A stretch of DNA of 11,261 nucleotides from assembly GCA_018985235.1 (NCBI GenBank), contig JADGIG010000267.1, positions 1 through 11,261 on the forward strand, read 5' to 3'. This stretch comes from Sanchytrium tribonematis (taxonomy: Eukaryota > Sanchytriomycota > Sanchytriomycetes > Sanchytriales > Sanchytriaceae). Position numbers and translations under genes: made by a program. This document shows, one piece after another, positions 1-5,250 of the stretch (its first letter is position 1; each line of letters opens with the position of its first letter). The notes beneath the pieces were generated by a model. It saw only the letters and a program-made list of their open reading frames with translations, did not search any database and was not told the DNA's origin.

Positions 1-1
1 C

Positions 2-364
2 AGTCCAAATACTGTTGCATTTTCACTCAATAGTCCAATGAGTTATGGCATTATAGGTGGATTTGGTGCAATATTATTAATTGGTATTCTTTTATTGGCT
101 ATTAAAATGAGAATGGCATCTAAAAATGTAGATGATGCACCCAATGAAACCAATCCAAATGATGGATCATTTAGACCAGAAGTACAAGCAGAATCAGGAA
201 TGGCATCCTCAACGGCATCCCCAATGGCTAATGCGTCCATGACCATGTCACATACACAACCAACTGGCACTGTTTATGGGACTCAAAGTGGGACACAAAG
301 TGGAATGACAACAGATAGTCGACAAGCCAATACGACAACGGGCAGACAACATCGATTATTTTAA
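2..364 (+). CDS. C-terminal part of a single-pass membrane protein (5' end outside window)
   Basis: The reading frame is open from base 2 with no stop before the first Met at 38, so this is probably the 3' end of a longer gene rather than a 108-aa protein starting at 38. The visible 120 residues hold one strongly hydrophobic segment (about residues 16-33, beginning GIIGGFGAILLIGILLL). A short basic stretch (KMRMASK) follows, then a polar Ser/Thr/Met/Gln-rich tail containing a doubled TQSG. This order fits a type I membrane protein with an external N-terminal domain to the left of the window and a cytoplasmic tail here. Glycine-rich helices followed by polar tails are common in fungal wall-sensor or mucin-like proteins, but no family is recognisable. 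The stop is TAA with no AATAAA right behind it. An independent short gene starting at 38 remains possible. Confidence 0.6.
   Translation, partial: SPNTVAFSLNSPMSYGIIGGFGAILLIGILLLAIKMRMASKNVDDAPNETNPNDGSFRPEVQAESGMASSTASPMANASMTMSHTQPTGTVYGTQSGTQSGMTTDSRQANTTTGRQHRLF
281..306 (+). repeat. Short direct repeat coding for TQSG-TQSG
   Basis: Two 12-base copies (actcaaagtggg / acacaaagtgga) lie back to back in the tail of the membrane-protein fragment and encode TQSG twice. It is a small in-frame duplication in a low-complexity cytoplasmic tail. Confidence 0.5.
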
Positions 365-414
365 GTAAATGACATACCAATTGATTTTTTGACAATGGGG
401 GACTCTTTGGGATG

Positions 415-442
415 TGATCTGTGCGTGATTGATCTGTGCGTG
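415..442 (+). promoter_or_regulatory. Paired TGATCTGTGC element upstream of the 551 gene
   Basis: TGATCTGTGCGTG occurs exactly at 415-427 and again at 430-442, a period of 15 bp. The core TGATCNNTGC is found elsewhere in the window only upstream of the DPBB gene, where it is also paired and has the same orientation relative to its gene. It ends about 110 bp before the AUG at 551. A transcription-factor site pair is inferred; the binding factor is unknown. Confidence 0.5.
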
Positions 443-517
443 CTAAAAGTTCGACCCTTTCCCCTTTTTTGCACAAAAAGAGGATTCGAGATCTCCCCCG
501 TGCAATGTTATGGACTA

Positions 518-527
518 CTGTATTTGC
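518..527 (+). promoter_or_regulatory. Weak TATA-like box of the 551 gene
   Basis: CTGTATTTGC lies 24-33 nt before the AUG at 551, the same spacing as the clearer TATA-like boxes of neighbouring genes. It would sit almost on top of the alternative AUG at 533, which is one reason for preferring 551. Confidence 0.25.
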
Positions 528-550
528 GAGTGATGTGGTTATGTCATAAA

Positions 551-1420
551 ATGACTGATTGGAAGGACAAGTTTGTCATCAAGAATGGCCATTCTAAAAG
601 AATAAATGTGAAAGATAAAGGTACCTTTGAAATGAAATATGTGAATGGTATAGTTGAAGTGGGTCGCCCATGTCTCGCATTTACTTGTGTACCAAGCGAT
701 TCTGAATCTGACATTCTATTCAAATACAATGGTGTTGAATATGATTTATTTGAAACCAAAATGAAGGAGTTTGAAATTCCAGTATTCGATCTCAAATGTT
801 TTAAAGTTGTTAACTTGCCACTATGCTCCATCCGTGAAAAGAGTCCAGAATCACATCATTACTCTGGTCCAAGAAACGCATATTATTTCAGACTGGCTTA
901 TCGTGGAATGCAAGAGATAAACAACGGTTGGAATCGTGAAACAGTGATCTGGGGGAAAAGATATGGCGAAGTGACCGTAACAATAGGTAACGCTTTATTC
1001 AAGTGGCCTAAGATCGGAATTAGCAAGGCAGGTGACAAAACTTTAAGCTGCCATGGCAATAAATACATAAAAGAGGGGTTTGCTATGAACGATTATGTTA
1101 TAAGAAATATTCCAGAGACCCTGAGTTTAAATACTGAAGTAACAAAAGAGACCATAAGAATAAAGTCTAATGAAATCGTGGCTATAGACAGTGAAACCTT
1201 AGCGTTGATTGGAGTGGACTTTGACCAATACTTTGCAGGAAGTGCAGTGTATGTGATTAAGAAAAGTAATGAATATTACAAATTTCCATTTCAGAGTGAA
1301 TCATTTGCAAAAATGGCAACGACAGTGGATATCAGTATTCTGAAGGAAGCATTTGACATGGGGACGCATTTTAAATCACCAGAAGAAACTGCAGATCATT
1401 TGAGTCTTGTCTTTCAATAA
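551..1420 (+). CDS. Unrecognised 289-aa protein
   Basis: I do not recognise this protein. The frame is open further upstream, but residues before 533 read as intergenic sequence (they span the paired TGATCTGTGC element). I start at 551 (MTDWKDKF), which has A at -3 and a weak TATA-like box 24-33 nt before it; an in-frame AUG at 533 (MWLCHK) is the alternative. The protein has no signal peptide or membrane segment. It is rich in Lys, Phe, Tyr and Val in alternating patterns suggesting beta strands, with scattered Cys, a GPRNAYYFRLAYRGM stretch near the middle and a helical-looking C-terminus. Codon use and base composition look slightly less AT-rich than in the neighbours. The stop codon is embedded in AATAAA. 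It shares a paired promoter element with the secreted DPBB gene, which hints at co-regulation. Possibly lineage-specific. Confidence 0.75.
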   Translation: MTDWKDKFVIKNGHSKRINVKDKGTFEMKYVNGIVEVGRPCLAFTCVPSDSESDILFKYNGVEYDLFETKMKEFEIPVFDLKCFKVVNLPLCSIREKSPESHHYSGPRNAYYFRLAYRGMQEINNGWNRETVIWGKRYGEVTVTIGNALFKWPKIGISKAGDKTLSCHGNKYIKEGFAMNDYVIRNIPETLSLNTEVTKETIRIKSNEIVAIDSETLALIGVDFDQYFAGSAVYVIKKSNEYYKFPFQSESFAKMATTVDISILKEAFDMGTHFKSPEETADHLSLVFQ

Positions 1421-1421
1421 A
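1416..1421 (+). terminator. Poly(A) signal AATAAA overlapping the stop codon of the 551 gene
   Basis: The TAA stop at 1418-1420 lies inside AATAAA (CAATAAATTG). This predicts a 3' UTR of only a few tens of bases. Confidence 0.55.
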
Positions 1422-1598
1422 TTGCATCAATCATTTACCCCATTTTGCAATAATGCGTGCCCCACTTGGTCTTGGGATTGCCATCATTAATGAATGCTAA
1501 TGAAATCCACTTGCACATGTCTTGCAAATCAATCAAAATGTTTGCATTTTCATTTGCATCCAATCACAAATCCAAAGGATATTGAGTCCATTTCATAG

Positions 1599-1613
1599 AT
1601 TTAATAAATACCC
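1599..1613 (+). promoter_or_regulatory. TATA-like box plus CCC for the 1632 gene
   Basis: ATTTAATAAATA at 1599-1610 runs directly into CCC, 22-33 nt before the AUG at 1632. AAATACCC recurs before the 6426 gene. The arrangement implies transcription starting within about 20 nt of the AUG. Confidence 0.4.
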
Positions 1614-1631
1614 ATCCGTATCTCATTGATC

Positions 1632-1868
1632 ATGAATCATACCAGATTAATTGCATGTACAATACATAAAAAGAGTCCATCTTTACATCGCAATTTATTA
1701 GTGGCTAAATTGCAAATTCAATTAATGAGAGAATTTCCTGTTCAATATGTGATATTAACCACTAGAACCAGCCATGAAATGCAATTGAAATTAGACAAGA
1801 TGGTATTGCAGAATATGACCAGTCATGCCAATATTGTGAAAAATATGCAAATGGTGTTGACGAAATAA
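1632..1868 (+). CDS. Small unrecognised 78-aa protein
   Basis: A short basic protein beginning MNHTRLIACTIHKK. The AUG at 1632 is the first in frame and has a TATA-like box 22-33 nt before it, and the stop is embedded in AATAAA, so the same core signals seen at the larger genes frame this small ORF and support it being real. The sequence is probably mostly helical, with a SLHRNLLVAKLQIQLM segment and Met-, Gln- and Lys-rich helices after it. It has no Cys pair motif, membrane helix or signal peptide. I do not recognise a family. It is tail-to-tail with the CAP gene, 23 bp apart. An intracellular small adaptor or a lineage-specific protein is possible; it could also be non-functional. Confidence 0.55.
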   Translation: MNHTRLIACTIHKKSPSLHRNLLVAKLQIQLMREFPVQYVILTTRTSHEMQLKLDKMVLQNMTSHANIVKNMQMVLTK

Positions 1869-1879
1869 ATTGTTTTATT
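1864..1879. terminator. Two-way poly(A) signals between the 1632 gene and the CAP gene
   Basis: AATAAA at 1864-1869 overlaps the plus-strand stop. TTTATT at 1874-1879 is AATAAA for the minus-strand CAP gene, 13 nt beyond its stop. The two convergent transcripts must overlap or abut here. Confidence 0.55.
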
Positions 1880-1891
1880 GGTATGATTAAA

Positions 1892-2419
1892 TTAGCAGAG
1901 CCAATTCAAATTGTATTTGCACCATTTCTTGATTTCGTGTTCATATTTTGACACTAGATCATTTCTATAAATGCGACGTGGTTGTGTCACTTTATAAGTC
2001 TTTTCATTTTCAAACGCATGTCCATTTCCAAAATCTTGACACCAATACATAGATCCATCTTTAGATATAGCCATTCCAAATCCCACTTCTGTATAGGCTG
2101 GATTCACTAAATTCTTAAAATGTCCAGCACTTTTAATCCATCCTTGGACCACATCTGTAATAGAATGGTATCCTTCAGCTACATTCTCTGCCAAGTTAGA
2201 TCCATGATATCCCCCATTTCGAATACGTTGATCAAAATGAGTTGAATCTACAGAATGTCCCATTTTATGGTGTTTTGCCATGGTTTCTGCATAATGTTGT
2301 GCCACTTGAGTGAGTATTTGACTTTGTTTTAATGGTTTAGCACCCAATTGCATTCTCACTTGATTGACTAGAAATAATCCCAATTGGTAATTAATGGCAA
2401 ATAAGACGGTAAAATGCAT
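1892..2419 (-). CDS. Secreted CAP/SCP (YkwD/PR-1-type) domain protein
   Basis: CAP-superfamily proteins are secreted and act in lipid/sterol binding, defence or host interaction. I start at the Met with bases 2419-2417: MHFTVLFAI is a short signal peptide, and a TATA-like box lies 30-38 nt upstream. The frame stays open 29 codons further, but those residues read as promoter DNA. CAP landmarks are His55 (MGHS), LAENVAEG with Glu78, SAGHFKNL with His100, YTEVGFGMA and YWCQDFG. These correspond to three residues of the usual His/Glu/Glu/His cavity; the second Glu is not at its usual place, as in bacterial/fungal YkwD-like members. Cys are few (127, 167, 175), unlike plant PR-1. About 42 residues after the domain form a basic tail ending in Cys. 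It is convergent with the 1632 gene and 130 bp downstream of the DPBB gene on the same strand. Confidence 0.85.
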   Translation of the reverse strand: MHFTVLFAINYQLGLFLVNQVRMQLGAKPLKQSQILTQVAQHYAETMAKHHKMGHSVDSTHFDQRIRNGGYHGSNLAENVAEGYHSITDVVQGWIKSAGHFKNLVNPAYTEVGFGMAISKDGSMYWCQDFGNGHAFENEKTYKVTQPRRIYRNDLVSKYEHEIKKWCKYNLNWLC

Positions 2420-2448
2420 TTGTAAATTTGTAAATGGGATATTTGGTG

Positions 2449-2457
2449 TATTATAAA
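2449..2457 (-). promoter_or_regulatory. TATA-like box of the CAP gene
   Basis: On the minus strand TTTATAATA lies 30-38 nt before the chosen AUG, followed by AATATCCC. It supports starting the CAP protein at 2419 rather than at 2506. Confidence 0.4.
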
Positions 2458-2533
2458 GATCTGATAATCTAAAAACAGGTCTGATGGCTTTTAATAGGAA
2501 ATACAAATTTGTGATACAAATGTCTATATTCTA

Positions 2534-2539
2534 TTTATT
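2534..2539 (-). terminator. Poly(A) signal of the DPBB gene
   Basis: AATAAA on the minus strand begins 10 nt after the TAA stop at 2550-2552. Confidence 0.5.
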
Positions 2540-2549
2540 TTTAACGAGT

Positions 2550-3611
2550 TTACATGACGAGTGATTTCAAGTATGACCATATCCCATGCCTCTGATGTTT
2601 GTGTACTAAATGTGCTTCTTGATCTATTTCTATTTCATCTTCAATGGCACTTGTAGTTGTGGCAGCTGCTTCTGCTTCTGCTTCTGAAGTTGGACATGGA
2701 ACCGCATTTTCTTTTGGATTAATCACGTTATTAGTAGAGTATTGGACTGTAGTAGGTTTAGGGTCTTCTTTTTTAGATTCTTCTACTTTAGGATCTTCAG
2801 TATTTTGTGCTTCTACTTTGACTTCTTCTTTCTTTGGTTCCTCCTTTTTAGATTCTTCTACCTTGGGTGCCTCTACTTTGGGTGCTTCTACTTTAGCTTC
2901 TTCAATCTTCGGCTCTTCTACTTTAGGTGTTTCTACTTTAGCTTCTTCAATCTTTGGTTCTTCTACCTTCTTCTCTTCTACTTTAGGTGTTTCTACTTTA
3001 ACTTCTTCTTTTTTTGGCTCATCAACCTTCTTCTCTTCTACTTTGGGTGTTTCTACTTTAGCTTCCTCTTTCTTTGGCTCTTCTACTTTGACTTCCTCTT
3101 TCTTTGGTTCTTCTACTTTAGCTTCCTCTTTCTTTGGCTCTTCTACTTTGACTTCCTCTTTCTTTGGTTCTTCTACTTTAGGTGCTTCAACCTTCTTTTC
3201 TTCTGTTGTAGCTTGAGCCTGTACTTGTCCACTACATGGTGATCTAACCCATGATACACCAGTACGTCCTACATCTTCATTTCCAACCACAATGGCAAAC
3301 ATGGCAGGAGACATATCTACTGCGCCACTTTGACATCCCATACATTTATCTTTAATATGAGCCAATTGAGATCCTTTAGGGCCTGTTACAAGCACACATT
3401 CATTACAAGATGGAGACCCATTGCTACCAGGTCCAAAATCAGCAACACTGAGTGCAACAACCATGTTGTTATTGCTTTCTTGGGTGCCACATGCAGTTAA
3501 TCCACTATTGAGATCATAAAATGTGCCATCTCCAGATGCACGTTTAAACACTTGAGCATATCCATATCTTTCAGTTTTTAAAGCGAATAAAACAGAGATT
3601 AAAGCAATCAT
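2550..3611 (-). CDS. Secreted DPBB (expansin/RlpA-like) protein with Lys/Glu/Pro repeat tail
   Basis: Residues 1-17 (MIALISVLFAL...) form a signal sequence. Residues about 20-128 form a double-psi beta-barrel of the fungal RlpA-like/barwin-expansin type: GDGTFYDL, Cys41, ALSVADFG, CNEC at 69-72, DKCMGC at 90-93, AVDMSPAMF with Asp99, and Cys126, six cysteines in all. Such proteins bind or loosen wall polysaccharide and usually lack hydrolase activity; many are induced in host contact. Residues 137-285 are about 15 copies of a 10-residue unit resembling VEEPKKEEVK, a highly charged, probably extended or coiled stalk. The C-terminus (286-353) holds a Cys, an Ala/Glu/Thr stretch and HKHQRHGIWSYLKSLVM; no GPI signal is evident. 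Upstream lie two pairs of TGATCNNTGC and a TATA-like box. Exact 60-bp repeats show that the tail is evolving fast. Confidence 0.85.
   Translation of the reverse strand: MIALISVLFALKTERYGYAQVFKRASGDGTFYDLNSGLTACGTQESNNNMVVALSVADFGPGSNGSPSCNECVLVTGPKGSQLAHIKDKCMGCQSGAVDMSPAMFAIVVGNEDVGRTGVSWVRSPCSGQVQAQATTEEKKVEAPKVEEPKKEEVKVEEPKKEEAKVEEPKKEEVKVEEPKKEEAKVETPKVEEKKVDEPKKEEVKVETPKVEEKKVEEPKIEEAKVETPKVEEPKIEEAKVEAPKVEAPKVEESKKEEPKKEEVKVEAQNTEDPKVEESKKEDPKPTTVQYSTNNVINPKENAVPCPTSEAEAEAAATTTSAIEDEIEIDQEAHLVHKHQRHGIWSYLKSLVM
2757..3203 (-). repeat. Coding minisatellite for the VEEPKKEE-type stalk
   Basis: About 450 bp of degenerate 30-bp units encode ten-residue Val/Glu/Pro/Lys repeats in the DPBB protein. 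The plus strand is Cys/Thr-rich (cttcttctactttag-like), which creates long meaningless open frames on that strand. Confidence 0.85.
3051..3180 (-). repeat. Exact 60-bp-period tandem duplication inside the stalk repeat
   Basis: Bases 3061-3120 and 3121-3180 are identical, and the match runs 10 bp further left. Each 60-bp unit is itself two 30-bp units. Perfect identity points to very recent expansion or ongoing slippage/unequal crossing-over. Confidence 0.9.
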
Positions 3612-3641
3612 TTACAAATGAGTGATTGGGGGAATGGGCGA

Positions 3642-3650
3642 CTTTAATAG
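3642..3650 (-). promoter_or_regulatory. TATA-like box of the DPBB gene
   Basis: CTATTAAAG on the minus strand lies 31-39 nt before the AUG. It resembles CTATTTAAG and CTATTTAAA before the 6426 and 10247 genes. Confidence 0.4.
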
Positions 3651-3661
3651 CGATGGAATGT

Positions 3662-3684
3662 GCAGGGATCATGTGCACGGATCA
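3662..3684 (-). promoter_or_regulatory. Proximal pair of TGATCNNTGC elements
   Basis: On the minus strand TGATCCGTGC (3684-3675) and TGATCCCTGC (3671-3662) form a pair with a period of 13 bp, 50-75 bp before the DPBB AUG. They have the same core and the same orientation relative to the gene as the pair at 415-442. Confidence 0.5.
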
Positions 3685-3746
3685 GAATATGGGGATTTGT
3701 GCTCAAAGGTGGGTTATCTGAGAGATGATTGGGGGTCATGTGAAAT

Positions 3747-3770
3747 GCATCGATCACTATGCACAGATCA
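3747..3770 (-). promoter_or_regulatory. Distal pair of TGATCNNTGC elements
   Basis: On the minus strand TGATCTGTGC (3770-3761) and TGATCGATGC (3756-3747) form a pair with a period of 14 bp, about 135-160 bp before the DPBB AUG. The first copy is the exact 10-mer found twice at 415-439. Confidence 0.5.
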
Positions 3771-3821
3771 CAAGGGCGGATAGTTCATGTGATCTTGCCA
3801 GAATAATTATTGGACTGGATA

Positions 3822-3827
3822 TTTATT
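3822..3827 (-). terminator. Poly(A) signal overlapping the LPMO-like stop codon
   Basis: The minus-strand stop TAA (3825-3823) lies inside AATAAA (CAATAAATATCC). Confidence 0.55.
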
Positions 3828-4605
3828 GCTTTTTAATGCACTGCGTATCGTCAACAGGGACTGGTGCAGGTTGAACTGGCTGAACTGGTTGACCAACTGG
3901 AGGGACTGCATCTACAACAGGTGCTAATGGTGCTACAGGTGCCACTGGCTGAGCTACTGCGGGTGTAGCTGGTAGTGCGGGTGTTGCGGGTGCTGCTGTA
4001 GTGGGCGGTGTGGCAGGTGCTGTTGCTGGTAATGTCGTATTTTGAGCAGTATTGGCCCCACTCACAAAATCAATGCAATTCACATATTGTTGATCTTTTT
4101 GACCCCCATTCCAATACCATTGAATAGTGCATTGATCTGCTGCTGTGCATGAGGTACCAGCTGGTAAAGTGACTGCATGGGTTTCTTCACCAGCAGTTTT
4201 TGAACATTGGTATGGCTCACCCAATGCTGCTGCAAATTGGCCCTTTTTTAATAAACTAAACATACAAGTACCTGTATGAATAGCATGAAAGAAATATTTG
4301 ACTGAGATTTGGCCACTTAATTGGTTGGTATTTTGCCAATTATCATTATATCGACATGGGAAAGAATCGGGATAAACTTGATTCAATTTAACCATGTTGG
4401 AATCCATTTGAGCTCTTGTTAATACACCGGGACCCACTGGAATATCAGGAGAGGGCGGCATAGTTCCACTTGCTTTTTTTAATGCTTTTTCATAAACAAT
4501 ATTGTTGTTGATTCCTGACCATCTTTGATCATCACTATCACCTATGACTGTACGTGGTGTTGGAGATGTAATGACACCGTGTGAATAAATGGTTGTAAGC
4601 AACAT
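3823..4605 (-). CDS. Secreted LPMO-like (histidine-brace) polysaccharide oxidase candidate
   Basis: After a very short signal peptide (MLLTTIYS) the mature protein would begin with His9 (HGVITSPTPR). An N-terminal His followed by G...P..R is the mark of lytic polysaccharide monooxygenases, whose first His binds copper. The second brace His is probably His110 (HAIHTGTC, the H-x-G-x-C arrangement of fungal members). The axial aromatic is probably Tyr174 in QWYWNGGQKDQQYVNC, close to the W-x-W...Y-x-N-C motif of fungal AA16-like proteins. Cys at 84, 114, 134, 153, 159 and 177 suit three disulfides. Residues from about 186 onward are a Pro/Ala/Thr/Val-rich linker ending in DDTQCIKKQ, with no binding domain. 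Likely role: oxidative cleavage of chitin or cellulose; a binding-only or copper-uptake role cannot be excluded. The in-frame sequence before the Met (RISFLL) is hydrophobic but has no AUG, so a non-AUG or upstream-exon start is possible. Confidence 0.7.
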   Translation of the reverse strand: MLLTTIYSHGVITSPTPRTVIGDSDDQRWSGINNNIVYEKALKKASGTMPPSPDIPVGPGVLTRAQMDSNMVKLNQVYPDSFPCRYNDNWQNTNQLSGQISVKYFFHAIHTGTCMFSLLKKGQFAAALGEPYQCSKTAGEETHAVTLPAGTSCTAADQCTIQWYWNGGQKDQQYVNCIDFVSGANTAQNTTLPATAPATPPTTAAPATPALPATPAVAQPVAPVAPLAPVVDAVPPVGQPVQPVQPAPVPVDDTQCIKKQ

Positions 4606-4624
4606 TAAAAGAAATGAGATGCGA

Positions 4625-4639
4625 TTTATTTTAATAAAA
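4625..4639 (-). promoter_or_regulatory. TATA-like box of the LPMO-like gene
   Basis: On the minus strand TTTTATTAAAATAAA lies 20-34 nt before the AUG at 4605. It favours that AUG over a start further upstream. Confidence 0.35.
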
Positions 4640-4736
4640 TTGGTTTAATTGTGATTGGATCTACAAAATGGAATACCCTTTGTATTATAGAGTGATTGGA
4701 TATGACATATGAGTTGTCATGACTTTGTACTAACGA

Positions 4737-4747
4737 GGTATACTTTG
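4737..4747 (+). promoter_or_regulatory. TATA-like box of the 4776 gene
   Basis: GGTATACTTTG lies 29-39 nt before the AUG at 4776, matching the spacing at other genes in the window. Confidence 0.35.
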
Positions 4748-4775
4748 ATGAAAAACGAAATTTGCCAAACTGACG

Positions 4776-5237
4776 ATGAAACTTAGAATTGTCCCTGTCG
4801 AATTTAAAAAAAGAAATACAATCGGGGACTTTTTATATATGAAAGATTTACCAGAATATAAGAATGCTTTATTTATATTCAATGATAATGTGCGCGACCA
4901 TCCATCTGCTGTTACAGGAGGTGGAAATGCTCAAATGCGACCATTTAATCAATTTGGACAATGTCAACCACCTAAATCAGCAGGTATTCCAACTGGATTG
5001 CAAGGAGGATTCGATGATTTGAATGATGACGTACAAAATCATGTAGATTCTGCCATAAGTGAAATCAGATCACTTTTAAAGCAATTTCCATATGATCAAG
5101 TGATTTATTCCTGTACTAGCAATCATTCAGTATCTTTTGAGGGGAAACAAGTACCATTACTGGGTTCATCTATCTTTAAAGTAGATCCACAAGTATTAGA
5201 GTATATTACCTTGCAAATATGGAAATTGGCAAAATAA
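4776..5237 (+). CDS. Small protein of a phage/bacterial-type uncharacterised family (DUF7831-like)
   Basis: A 153-aa soluble protein. Its signature is ALFIFNDNV (about 31-39), GGGNAQMRPFN (47-57), SAGIPTGLQGGF (68-79), then an amphipathic helix, VIYSCTSN and a C-terminal VPLLGSSIFKVDPQVLEYI. This order recalls a widespread family in bacteria, phages and some protists whose members read roughly F-G-D-N, G-G-x-Q-A..R, pN-x-x-GIPT, and L-G-x-G-I-F. I believe it is catalogued as DUF7831, but I could not check. Its biochemical function is unknown to me. The conserved Asn/Asp/Gly motifs suggest a nucleotide- or ligand-binding site. The stop is embedded in AATAAA and only 13 bp separate it from the hydroxyacid oxidase start, so the two may be transcribed from overlapping units. 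Similarity to a prokaryotic/viral family raises the possibility of old lateral transfer. Confidence 0.6.
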   Translation: MKLRIVPVEFKKRNTIGDFLYMKDLPEYKNALFIFNDNVRDHPSAVTGGGNAQMRPFNQFGQCQPPKSAGIPTGLQGGFDDLNDDVQNHVDSAISEIRSLLKQFPYDQVIYSCTSNHSVSFEGKQVPLLGSSIFKVDPQVLEYITLQIWKLAK

Positions 5238-5238
5238 A
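5233..5238 (+). terminator. Poly(A) signal overlapping the stop of the 4776 gene
   Basis: The TAA at 5235-5237 lies inside AATAAA. The next gene's AUG is at 5251, so this signal sits inside the promoter zone of that gene. Confidence 0.5.
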
Positions 5239-5250
5239 ATATAATTTTTG

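Larger units (their letters stand above)
3623..3735. repeat. Direct repeat TGATTGGGGG in the DPBB promoter
   Basis: The 10-mer TGATTGGGGG occurs at 3623-3632, just before the AUG, and again at 3726-3735. On the gene strand these read CCCCCAATCA. The proximal copy falls where transcription should start. Confidence 0.4.

Noticed and set aside
440-500. Possible tRNA B-box-like words (gttcgaccc, attcgagat).
   Set aside because: No A-box at the right distance and no cloverleaf can be drawn.
389-550. N-terminal extension of the 551 protein from a TTG at 389.
   Set aside because: It covers the paired TGATCTGTGC element and C-runs, reads as non-protein sequence, and starts with a non-AUG codon.
2420-2506. 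29-residue N-terminal extension of the CAP protein.
   Set aside because: The extension contains the TATA-like box and lies before a clear signal peptide at MHFTVLFAI.
2757-3203. CRISPR-like array.
   Set aside because: The repeats are contiguous, in frame, and encode a protein stalk; there are no spacers.
2644-3242. Long open frames on the plus strand (Ser/Thr/Phe-rich, two frames) opposite the DPBB stalk.
   Set aside because: They mirror the Lys/Glu/Pro repeat on the other strand; low complexity, no domain, no promoter or poly(A) pattern.
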